Positions 1-6,140 of a stretch of 7,770 nucleotides of DNA are shown here, one piece after another (the first letter of the stretch is position 1; every line of letters starts with the position of its first letter). Both the position numbers and the translations under genes were made by a program. The stretch comes from Candidatus Bathyarchaeota archaeon (GTDB taxonomy: Archaea > Asgardarchaeota > Lokiarchaeia > Sigyniarchaeales > Sigyniarchaeaceae), in assembly GCA_014729935.1 (NCBI GenBank), contig WJJB01000424.1, forward strand, positions 1 through 7,770, in the 5' to 3' direction. The notes beneath the pieces are model-generated. The model was not told the origin of the DNA, made no database searches, and saw only the letters and a program-made list of their open reading frames with translations.

Positions 1-963
1 CTGTTGTACCCAGGATGATTTCCTATCCCCATTGGTCGCTTTTTCCCTGAAATATGCGCTTGCCATCAACAGGGAATAGGTCATGAAGAGAATTGCAAGG
101 GGGAATAGCAGCGTGCCAAGGACAATGATGGCCACGTGCTTGAGCTTGTAATATCTAGCCTGTTCCATCGGGAGAATGGAACCATTCTCCTTGGAATTCA
201 ACTTGTATTTCCCCCTGAAACCTACTATCCGAAATATCCTTGCCACCAAGATGATGGGAAGATTTACACCGAAGAGAAAGACGGGATCAAGCAGGAAATA
301 CACCCTATACATGATGGCTTCCAACGCTGCAACTTGGCCCACTTGGAGCCATGCCAAGACCATGATTGGAAAGGCAAATATGAGAGCGACAAATAGATAC
401 CTGACCGTGACGGGAATTCGAAGGAACAATTTCCACCCGTATCTATCGAGTGTGTCTTTCAAGGAGAGATCGACAAGGTTTCTTCCCCAATAATGGAAGA
501 GAAGCACCCCGGCAACAACGGGAATGATAGTGAATAACCCACCCGCGATAAATCCTATCGCAGCGAGCAAGGGGGGAGAAATCCAGTAGAGCGCTTGTCC
601 AAGATAGTTCCAATTGTGCCCCGGGCCCCTCGAAGCTTCCATAGATTTCAAGTAACCGGCTGAAATCATGAGTAGGAGTGTTCCAATGAATAATCCAAAG
701 GTACCACTGAAGATTCCTAACACTAGCAGCACGCCATTCATGATCAAGATGAATGCCTTTTCTTTACCATCCATCTGGTACGAAGCACCTGCATCCGAAT
801 CAGCAATGGAAAACTTGTAATGCTTGTAATGGAATGCGAGATTGTACACGACCAAGGATGAGACGATGATGGGCAGGTTAACCGTGAGCATCGTGATGGT
901 ATCCAAGATCAAACTCAAGACCACGCCCAGCAACTGAAAAATCAAGATTAGCCAGCTAAACAT
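1..963 (-). CDS. Unrecognised multi-pass membrane protein, C-terminus cut by the window edge
   Basis: An open frame of 321 codons runs from ATG at 963 to base 1 without a stop, so the C-terminus lies outside the window. The protein is strongly hydrophobic. Likely membrane segments lie near residues 3-41 (one or two passes), 69-104 (two), 124-158 (two), 187-207, 218-244 and 277-303. Short loops between them are rich in Lys and Arg. It has a short hydrophilic stretch at 45-68 and no signal peptide separate from the first helix. I do not recognise the family and see no catalytic or transport motif. The start is fixed by an in-frame TGA at 985-987 and a GGAG 9 nt before the ATG. A TATA-like box lies about 75 bases upstream. 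It is the same strand as the dehydrogenase gene but 188 bases away with its own promoter, so it is probably a separate unit. That it is a real gene is fairly sure; its function is unknown. Confidence 0.8.
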   Translation of the reverse strand, partial: MFSWLILIFQLLGVVLSLILDTITMLTVNLPIIVSSLVVYNLAFHYKHYKFSIADSDAGASYQMDGKEKAFILIMNGVLLVLGIFSGTFGLFIGTLLLMISAGYLKSMEASRGPGHNWNYLGQALYWISPPLLAAIGFIAGGLFTIIPVVAGVLLFHYWGRNLVDLSLKDTLDRYGWKLFLRIPVTVRYLFVALIFAFPIMVLAWLQVGQVAALEAIMYRVYFLLDPVFLFGVNLPIILVARIFRIVGFRGKYKLNSKENGSILPMEQARYYKLKHVAIIVLGTLLFPLAILFMTYSLLMASAYFREKATNGDRKSSWVQQ

Positions 964-1034
964 GAGTATCAACTCCGGTAAATATCAATATTGCACGACC
1001 TCCGAGCAATGCAGTTGATATCTTGCAAAATTGG

Positions 1035-1048
1035 CTTAAATAACTTTC
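1035..1048 (-). promoter_or_regulatory. BRE/TATA-like promoter of the membrane protein gene
   Basis: Read on the minus strand, GGAAAG at about 1044-1049 followed by TTATTTAAG at 1035-1043 resembles an archaeal purine-rich BRE plus TATA box. Transcription would start near 1013, about 50 bases before the ATG at 963, giving a leader that contains a perfect GGAGGT (998-1003). Assigned from sequence pattern only. Confidence 0.5.
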
Positions 1049-1063
1049 CCTCAAACTTATGAT

Positions 1064-1073
1064 ACTACGTAGT
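1064..1073. repeat. Perfect 10-bp palindrome ACTACGTAGT
   Basis: A perfect self-complementary decamer lies in the intergenic region, about 16 bases upstream of the BRE/TATA-like element of the membrane protein gene. Its position would suit a transcription factor site, but no regulator is known. Confidence 0.35.
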
Positions 1074-1084
1074 GATTGCTTTTC

Positions 1085-1099
1085 TCCCATGTCATGGGA
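1085..1099. repeat. Inverted repeat TCCCATG-t-CATGGGA
   Basis: Two perfect 7-base arms are separated by one base. It lies between the stop of the minus-strand dehydrogenase (1152) and the promoter of the membrane protein. A one-base loop is too tight for an RNA hairpin with all seven pairs, so a protein-binding site fits better than a terminator. No T-run accompanies it. The function is inferred only from position and symmetry. Confidence 0.35.
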
Positions 1100-1151
1100 A
1101 ATTGCAAAGGGCTTGCGGGATTTACCTAGGATTCGTGTTGCCTTGGGTGGA

Positions 1152-2198
1152 TCAGGCGTGAACTTGCGTCAATCTTCCCGTTTTCGCGCTTTCGTAAAGT
1201 GCATCCACGATTGATAAGATCTTGAATCCATAGGCTCCACCGGTAAGCGGCTTAGAGTCTTTCTCGATGCATTCCATGAAATGTGCGATTTCTTGCGGGT
1301 ACCCGAAATTCCATGCCTCCGCGGGAACTGGGAATGTCCATCCCTTGGTTGAGCTTGCTTTCTCCACAGCGTACCCATACCCCGTTTCCGAATACACGCT
1401 GATGAGGTTCGTGAAGGTGGGTGCTACCTTGATTTGCCCCGCAGTGCCGTAAAGCTCGAAGCGCATGTCATAACCACCCGGGGCTGTCCAGGATTCCTCT
1501 ATCACCACTTGTGCATCATTTTCGAAGTACAAGATACCAATAGCATTATCTTCCACCTGACATGTGCCGAACTTCCCTCTATCAGGTCGGACGGTTTTCG
1601 CTTGGCAAAACACGCTTGTTACGTCACAATCCAAGTACCACACGAGACACGCGATATCATGAATGCCAAGATCGATGAGAGCGCCACCACCTGCTTTTTC
1701 TTTATCGTAGAACCAGGCAGAATGGGGGCCAGAATGATGTTCCCTCCCCCTTCCCATGTATATTTCGCCTATTGCACCCTCCTTGATGACTTCCTTCACC
1801 TTGGCAAACGTGGGAGCGTACATGTTATTCTCGCAATAAAAAATACGTTTCCCGGATTCACGTTCTGCATCCAGCATCCGCTGCCCCTCCTCAACATTTC
1901 TTGCCAGTGGTTTTTCAACCAACGCGTGGCTTCCCGCCCCAAGCACATCAATGGCGACTTGCTCGTGTAGGAAATTCGGGAGGCAAATGGAGATGGCATC
2001 ACAATCCAGCGCGAGCAAGTCATTGTAATCCTGGAATAGCTTCGTATCAATGTCATGCTTTTTCATGAGCGCAATTGCCTGATCTTTCAAGATAGACGCC
2101 ACGCCGGCGATTTCCACGTTAGGAAGCTGCTTGTATGAAAGTAAATGATGATCCGCTATGAATCCTGAACCGATTACACCAACCTTGAGTTGTTTCAT
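1152..2198 (-). CDS. Gfo/Idh/MocA-family NAD(P)-dependent oxidoreductase
   Basis: The product is a 348-residue cytoplasmic dehydrogenase of the glucose-fructose oxidoreductase / inositol dehydrogenase / MocA family, a normal length for the family. The N-terminal Rossmann fold shows VGVIGSGFIADHH (residues 6-18). The catalytic-lysine motif EKP is at 95-97 with K96. The C-terminal substrate domain includes GGGALIDLGIHD at 170-181, where D176 and H180 match the usual active-site Asp/His pair. These enzymes oxidise a hydroxyl of a sugar, inositol or related substrate, or act on UDP-sugars; the substrate cannot be told here. ATG at 2198 is preferred because GGTG lies 6 nt before it; an in-frame GTG at 2207 would add three residues. 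No sugar-related genes flank it. The family is sure, the specific reaction unknown. Confidence 0.93.
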   Translation of the reverse strand: MKQLKVGVIGSGFIADHHLLSYKQLPNVEIAGVASILKDQAIALMKKHDIDTKLFQDYNDLLALDCDAISICLPNFLHEQVAIDVLGAGSHALVEKPLARNVEEGQRMLDAERESGKRIFYCENNMYAPTFAKVKEVIKEGAIGEIYMGRGREHHSGPHSAWFYDKEKAGGGALIDLGIHDIACLVWYLDCDVTSVFCQAKTVRPDRGKFGTCQVEDNAIGILYFENDAQVVIEESWTAPGGYDMRFELYGTAGQIKVAPTFTNLISVYSETGYGYAVEKASSTKGWTFPVPAEAWNFGYPQEIAHFMECIEKDSKPLTGGAYGFKILSIVDALYESAKTGRLTQVHA

Positions 2199-2249
2199 TT
2201 GTAGCACCAGAGTATCATGAACGGGGATTGTTGATATGACCTTCCTCCT

Positions 2250-2263
2250 TGAAATACCTTTTC
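2250..2263 (-). promoter_or_regulatory. Candidate TATA/BRE promoter of the Gfo/Idh/MocA gene
   Basis: On the minus strand GAAAA (2259-2263) precedes GGTATTTCA (2250-2258), a moderate match to BRE plus TATA. It would place the start of transcription near 2228, about 30 bases before the ATG at 2198. Its TATA part overlaps a GGAGG-like run (2243-2248) that leads no convincing gene. Confidence 0.35.
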
Positions 2264-2386
2264 AGGAATGATAGAAATGGCACTACATTCACCTCCATAA
2301 TCGTCATTCCACATCCAAAAACAAAAATACGCGCCCGGGTTATCCTCAATTGCAAGTTTGCAGGATGATACCGGCGGTAGAACGGA

Positions 2387-3481
2387 ATGGTTGATGATAT
2401 AATTCAAGAAACCCGGCACGAGATCCATTTCGAGTCCTCCCAAACCATGGAGGCAGTTGATGATGAAACCGTGCATCTTGTTATCACTTCTCCACCCTAT
2501 CCCATGATAGAAATGTGGGATAACACCTTCTCTACCCAGAATCAATCTATCCTACCGGCACTGGAGAACGGGGAAAGCAATCTTGCCTTCGAGCTCATGC
2601 ATGATGAATTAGACAAGACTTGGCAAGAGGTGAGCAGGGTGCTCGTTCCGGGAGGCATTGCCTGCATTAATATCGGTGATGCAACCCGCACCGTGGGCGG
2701 TACTTTCGAGTTGCATCCAAATCACTCCAGGGTGACCATGTCATTCCTCTCACTGGGATTCCAAGCTCTCCCTTGCATCTTGTGGAGGAAACCAACGAAC
2801 GCGCCAACCAAATTCATGGGTTCTGGGATGCTCCCACCTGGTGCATACGTGACCCTTGAGCACGAGTACATTCTTATCTTCAGGAAGGGCAACAGGAGAT
2901 TATTTAACCGAGGTAAAGCAATGCGAGAGAGACGTGAAAGCGCGTATTTCTGGGAAGAACGAAACTCCTGGTTCTCAGACACGTGGAAATTAAGGGGGGA
3001 ATTGCAATTCATGCATGGAGGGGGAACCATGGAGTCCAGGGCAAGGAGTGGTGCATTTCCTTTTGAATTGGCATTCCGGCTCGTGAACATGTTCTCCATC
3101 CACGGGGAACGCGTGCTCGATCCTTTCTTGGGAACAGGAACTTCCATGCAAGCTTCCATGGCTAGCTGCAGGAACTCGATAGGATATGAAATTGACACGC
3201 AACTTGAAGCGGTGATAGATTTCAAGCTTGAAGGTGCTGTGGATCATTTCAATGACCATGTCAAGAAACGGGTCGAGAAACACGAGCAAGTGATGAGGGA
3301 ACGAGCGACTGAGGGGTTATCCACCAAGTATACCAACGATCTCTTGGGCGTCCCGGTAGTAACCCGCCAGGAAACTCTAATCGCACCCCGCCTCTTGGAA
3401 TCCATCACGAAGGTGAAGAGGGGAGAATACAGGGTTAAGCATGTTTCCTTCACCAGGTCAAACCATGAACCGTCCGGATGA
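2387..3481 (+). CDS. Beta-class DNA methyltransferase (SPPY type, probable N4-cytosine)
   Basis: The 364-residue protein has the motif order of beta-class amino-methyltransferases. The catalytic motif IV TSPPY is at residues 34-38, near the N-terminus. The AFPFELAFRLV motif X region is at 223-233, and the S-adenosylmethionine motif I LDPFLGTGTS is at 244-253, followed by the acidic GYEID at 266-270. An S-P-P-Y motif IV is typical of N4-cytosine enzymes such as those of restriction-modification systems, though some N6-adenine enzymes share it. The target site is probably read by the central region (about residues 100-215), and its sequence cannot be predicted. ATG at 2387 is the only good start, because an in-frame TAG lies at 2378-2380 and the next Met is at residue 21, within the conserved N-terminus. 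No endonuclease gene is visible on either side, so it appears to be an orphan. The C-terminal tail of about 95 residues is charged and not recognised. It overlaps the following gene tail to tail. Confidence 0.93.
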   Translation: MVDDIIQETRHEIHFESSQTMEAVDDETVHLVITSPPYPMIEMWDNTFSTQNQSILPALENGESNLAFELMHDELDKTWQEVSRVLVPGGIACINIGDATRTVGGTFELHPNHSRVTMSFLSLGFQALPCILWRKPTNAPTKFMGSGMLPPGAYVTLEHEYILIFRKGNRRLFNRGKAMRERRESAYFWEERNSWFSDTWKLRGELQFMHGGGTMESRARSGAFPFELAFRLVNMFSIHGERVLDPFLGTGTSMQASMASCRNSIGYEIDTQLEAVIDFKLEGAVDHFNDHVKKRVEKHEQVMRERATEGLSTKYTNDLLGVPVVTRQETLIAPRLLESITKVKRGEYRVKHVSFTRSNHEPSG

Positions 3482-4361
3482 GCGAGAACGCACCCAGAAG
3501 CATTGTCGCGATCCCGATACATGACTTGAATTTCCCCGGATCCATCTTCTTGGTGGTAAAGGCTGCAATGGGAGCGGAGAGCACCGAACCGATGATCAGA
3601 CTAGGTGCAATGCTGAAATTTCCCAGATCTTGATGCAAGTATAGGTTCATGGTGATGTAGGTGATGACACCTGCAAGGCATGCCAAGCTTTCTGACACGG
3701 AGGTGGAAGCCACCGCTTTCCTTCCATCAACGCCAGACATGATCTGTCCAGAAACAGTGATTGGGCCGTAACCACCACCAGAAATGGCTTTATTGAACCC
3801 TGCAAGGGCACCCACGAGAGTGATTTTCTTGAACGAAAACGCGAATTTCCTATTGCGGAAGACGAGTATGATGATTCCCATGGAAAGAACCATCAATCCA
3901 ATGTAGAGCTTGATGATGAATCGTGCCAATCTGCTGGCTGCATGCACCGTGCTAATCAAGGCGGCTAGCACGGCACCAAGTACCCCGAGAAGGGAAAGGA
4001 TCATCACGATCTTGGTATCAAGAGTCATTTCATGGAAGAATCGTTTCAATGACCTTACCTGGCCTTGCATCTCTGCCCTTGGCAGATCGCCCCCCCGTGC
4101 TAATGCAGGGATAACGCGGGCAACCACTACCTGACTGCTCGTGGATCTCAACTTGATGTTCTTGAATGCCACGTGAAATCCAGCAGAAGTCAAGCCTGTA
4201 ATGAATTCCGAAACGAGTATTGCAGGTACGATCTCTGCGGGTTCAAATCCCAGGAGGATGAGAACAGGTGTTAAGGTCGTTCCGTAACCCATCCCGAGCG
4301 CTGAATCCATGTATTCACACGCGAACGCGATGGTGATGACAAGCACCACGAACCAAGCCAT
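3450..4361 (-). CDS. TauE/SafE-family membrane transporter (putative sulfite/organic-anion exporter)
   Basis: From ATG 4361 the product is 303 residues with about eight hydrophobic helices in two related halves, the architecture of the TauE/SafE family (DUF81). Signature stretches are EYMDSALGMGYGTTL at 16-30 in the first half and ISGGGYGPITVSGQ at 193-206, followed by a polar TM stretch with VASTSVSES at 217-225, in the second half. The central loop (about 70-115) is basic and cytoplasmic in character. Known members export sulfite, sulfoacetate or sulfur-containing anions, but most are uncharacterised and no sulfur gene is nearby, so the substrate is unknown. The start is uncertain. The frame is open to GTG at 4394, with further GTG codons at 4388 and 4379, adding up to 11 residues. 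ATG 4361 starts directly at the first helix. Two TATA-like boxes upstream could serve different starts. The gene's end overlaps the convergent methyltransferase. Confidence 0.88.
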   Translation of the reverse strand: MAWFVVLVITIAFACEYMDSALGMGYGTTLTPVLILLGFEPAEIVPAILVSEFITGLTSAGFHVAFKNIKLRSTSSQVVVARVIPALARGGDLPRAEMQGQVRSLKRFFHEMTLDTKIVMILSLLGVLGAVLAALISTVHAASRLARFIIKLYIGLMVLSMGIIILVFRNRKFAFSFKKITLVGALAGFNKAISGGGYGPITVSGQIMSGVDGRKAVASTSVSESLACLAGVITYITMNLYLHQDLGNFSIAPSLIIGSVLSAPIAAFTTKKMDPGKFKSCIGIATMLLGAFSLIRTVHGLTW

Positions 4362-4400
4362 TTCAAGATACTCAAGCACTTGTTGCACTCTCACTTAGGT

Positions 4401-4436
4401 AATTAAATATCATTAGGCTCCATCCAAATTAAATAT
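4401..4436 (-). promoter_or_regulatory. Two identical TATA-like boxes 26 bp apart upstream of the TauE/SafE gene
   Basis: The decamer AATTAAATAT (ATATTTAATT on the minus strand) occurs exactly twice, at 4401-4410 and 4427-4436. Each resembles an archaeal TATA box for minus-strand transcription. The nearer box would start RNA near 4380, and the farther one near 4405, that is within the nearer box. They would give transcripts compatible with different start codons (GTG 4379 or ATG 4361, and GTG 4394 or 4388). Neither is proven. Confidence 0.45.
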
Positions 4437-4454
4437 AATTAATGGGGCGGGACT

Positions 4455-4492
4455 AGCGATCACCCGTTCTTTTCTTGCATTTCCAGCGATCA
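4455..4492. repeat. Direct repeat AGCGATCA, copies 30 bp apart
   Basis: AGCGATCA occurs at 4455-4462 and 4485-4492 in the divergent intergenic region. The 30-bp period is close to three helical turns, so both copies face the same side of the DNA. This would suit a regulator acting on the PHP gene, the transporter gene or both. An 8-bp repeat could be chance. Confidence 0.25.
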
Positions 4493-4508
4493 AGAATAAG
4501 GTAAAGTG

Positions 4509-4518
4509 CATAGATTTC
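4509..4518 (+). promoter_or_regulatory. Weak TATA-like element of the PHP phosphatase gene
   Basis: CATAGATTTC, preceded by AAAGTG, is the best AT-rich element at a suitable distance. It would start RNA near 4540, giving a leader of about 13 bases that carries the GGTG ribosome-binding core at 4543-4546. The match to a TATA box is poor. Confidence 0.2.
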
Positions 4519-4552
4519 TAACTACATGGTGGCTTTTTTCTAGGTGTGGAAG

Positions 4553-5332
4553 ATGTCAAAAAAACCATGGAAGTTTCGAAAAGGGATGCCCGCCATCGAT
4601 TGGCATGTACACACGCCATGCTCGTGCGATTGCATCACGGATCCAGCTGAATCCACCCACGTGGCAATGAACAGGGGTTTGAAGGGAATTTGCTTCACCG
4701 ATCACGTGGATTTCGACCCTAGAGACGATGGGGTTGGGTTTTTCAACTGGAAAATGTACAATGAATTGATTGATGGAGCACGGGGAAAATTCCCAGGAAT
4801 GCACGTGAAAACTGGATTCGAGCTCAACTGGCAGGAAGAATTCAAGAAGGAAATCGAAGCTTTTTTGGAAGGAAAACAGGTTGACTTCTTGCTGGGGAGC
4901 GTGCACTGGGTTTCCACCGGCTTTATCAACGATCGAACCACTTACGATGATCGAACCTTCGATGACTTCATTGATGAGTGGATCAAGGAATCGTTGAGCT
5001 TGCTTTCATCCGGGATAGCAGACGGGTTCGCCCATTTCGATTATTTCTACTTGCAAACGCGTCACGTGTATCCTTCCATATCTCGGGAAGATATCTACGA
5101 TTATGCCGGTGAAGTGATCGAGTCTCTCATCACCCACGATGTTTCCTTGGAAATTAACACTTCCGCCTTGCGCAAGGGATTGGATGAACCTTTCCCTTCT
5201 TGGAACTTCTTGCGTCATTTCAGAAAGGATGGTGGGAATCTCGTGCACCTGGGAAGTGATAGTCACGAGGCGCGGCACGTGAAATTTCGCTTCGACGAGT
5301 GCCTTAAAATGGTGAAGTCCATCTTTCACTGA
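4553..5332 (+). CDS. PHP-family metal-dependent phosphatase, HisJ-like
   Basis: The 259-residue cytoplasmic protein has the full set of PHP-domain metal ligands in order: HVH at 18-20, FTDH at 48-51 (D50, H51), E90 in KTGFELN, H118 in GSVHWV, H161 and D163 in AHFDYFY, E200 in LEINTSALR, and D236 with H238 in GSDSH. The LEINTSALR and GSVHWV blocks and the length are those of HisJ-type histidinol-phosphatases, which remove phosphate from L-histidinol phosphate using a trinuclear metal centre. No other histidine-biosynthesis gene is in the window, and related PHP proteins act on other phosphoesters, so the substrate is inferred. ATG 4553 is chosen because GGTG lies 6 nt upstream, as in the Gfo/Idh gene; an in-frame GTG at 4544 would add three residues. 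It is transcribed away from the TauE/SafE gene and is followed by a 193-bp gap, so it is probably monocistronic. Confidence 0.9.
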   Translation: MSKKPWKFRKGMPAIDWHVHTPCSCDCITDPAESTHVAMNRGLKGICFTDHVDFDPRDDGVGFFNWKMYNELIDGARGKFPGMHVKTGFELNWQEEFKKEIEAFLEGKQVDFLLGSVHWVSTGFINDRTTYDDRTFDDFIDEWIKESLSLLSSGIADGFAHFDYFYLQTRHVYPSISREDIYDYAGEVIESLITHDVSLEINTSALRKGLDEPFPSWNFLRHFRKDGGNLVHLGSDSHEARHVKFRFDECLKMVKSIFH

Positions 5333-5494
5333 GAGCCCAAAATACGCGCCTAAAGATTGCCTGAACCATTTCTAGGAAAAAAGCATAACATATTTCAGAT
5401 TGCAGTTTGTAGAAATCACGGGATTATCATGGAACTGAATCGCGCATGCGTTGTCAGGGTATTCCAAGAACGCACCCGAAGACAGCGGTGACGA

Positions 5495-5503
5495 GGAATT
5501 AAC
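5495..5503 (+). promoter_or_regulatory. Candidate TATA box, leaderless start of the zinc-ribbon gene
   Basis: GGAATTAAC at 5495-5503 is centred about 26 bases before the ATG at 5526. There is no convincing Shine-Dalgarno sequence before that ATG, so a leaderless or near-leaderless transcript is likely. A second AT-rich element, ACATATTTC at 5388-5396, is too far away to serve the same start directly. Confidence 0.35.
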
Positions 5504-5525
5504 ACAAATTTGAAAAGCTGATATC

Positions 5526-6095
5526 ATGGTAGACCTGACACCGATTACAAGGGAGGACCTTGCACTTTTCTCGTGTCCGAACGCGGAAGACAAGTGCCAG
5601 GGTTTCATCGTTCCATACGAAGTCAAGCTTTCCGGTGACCAGTATTTCATCTATGGAACTTGCTATGCATGCGAGAATCGCTACAAGATCAAGCTCGATG
5701 TAGCAAAAACAGCAGATTGGATCGATTCCTTGCGAAAATTTTTCTGGAAATGCCCCATTTGCGGCGAACGAGATAAATTCAGTATCGAGAGGGCCGTGGG
5801 TCGGAAGCAGTTCACCGTCAAGGGAAATTGTGAGAGATGTGAAAAGAAAATCACCAAGAAAATCGATTCCAAGCTATACATGGAGATGATTCGCGGGCGC
5901 GATGAAAAATGCCTTGATGAGTGCGAAAAAGAGGAAAACGGGGAAGATGTCAAAAAAGGACAAGAAGACGGTGAAATGGCTTTACAGCAAGAACCGGTGC
6001 TGTGCCCAGTATGTGAGTTCGAGATCAGGAGTGAATTCAAGGGATATTGCCCCGGCTGTGGCTTCCGGTTCTCATTAGAGATTCACGATTCATGA
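5526..6095 (+). CDS. Uncharacterised protein with three zinc-ribbon modules
   Basis: The 189-residue soluble protein is not a family I recognise. It has three sets of four cysteines: C17/C24 with C46/C49, C76/C79 with C102/C105, and C160/C163 with C175/C178. The last two have the C-x2-C spacing of zinc ribbons (CPIC, CERC, CPVC, CPGC). The first has a looser C-x6-C. The first two modules have similar strand-rich spacers, suggesting duplication. A highly charged Glu/Lys/Asp linker (about 124-150), with two more cysteines at 129 and 133, joins the compact last ribbon. No membrane segment or catalytic motif is visible. Zinc ribbons of this kind mediate nucleic-acid or protein contacts, but nothing in the sequence says which. 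ATG 5526 is the first good start, with a TATA-like element 26 bases upstream. The gene lies 45 bases before korD, which seems to have its own promoter. Confidence 0.85.
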   Translation: MVDLTPITREDLALFSCPNAEDKCQGFIVPYEVKLSGDQYFIYGTCYACENRYKIKLDVAKTADWIDSLRKFFWKCPICGERDKFSIERAVGRKQFTVKGNCERCEKKITKKIDSKLYMEMIRGRDEKCLDECEKEENGEDVKKGQEDGEMALQQEPVLCPVCEFEIRSEFKGYCPGCGFRFSLEIHDS

Positions 6096-6109
6096 GCATG
6101 ACCGCAGCA

Positions 6110-6119
6110 TTCTTAAATC
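6110..6119 (+). promoter_or_regulatory. Candidate TATA box of the korDAB operon
   Basis: TTCTTAAATC at 6110-6119 is centred about 26 bases before ATG 6141, the distance expected when transcription begins at the start codon itself. The BRE region upstream is a poor match. It lies just past the zinc-ribbon stop codon (6093-6095), so read-through from that gene is also possible. Confidence 0.4.
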
Positions 6120-6140
6120 ATTGGTTCAATAAGCAACTTG

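Noticed and set aside
136..493. Two plus-strand ORFs of 86 and 105 codons at the left edge
   Set aside because: They overlap each other and lie antisense to the 321-codon membrane-protein frame, which has a coherent helix pattern and start signals.
1434..1970. 178-codon plus-strand ORF opposite the Gfo/Idh/MocA gene
   Set aside because: It lies entirely antisense to a gene with clear family motifs and encodes no recognisable domain.
2195..2545. 116-codon minus-strand ORF across the divergent intergenic region
   Set aside because: It overlaps the start of the methyltransferase including its catalytic motif and the start of the Gfo/Idh gene, and its product has no domain-like features.
4236..4258. 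GGTTCAAATCCC resembling a tRNA T-arm
   Set aside because: Only three of five stem pairs form, no tRNA body surrounds it, and on the minus strand it encodes conserved residues of the TauE/SafE protein.
4534..4539. Run of six T before the PHP gene as a terminator
   Set aside because: It is short, has no upstream gene on the plus strand ending nearby, and lies just before the gene's ribosome-binding site.
5429..5491. 20-codon ORF in the gap between the PHP and zinc-ribbon genes
   Set aside because: An AT-rich element lies at a plausible distance upstream (5388-5396), but there is no Shine-Dalgarno site and the Arg-rich peptide has no recognisable feature; chance is the simplest explanation.
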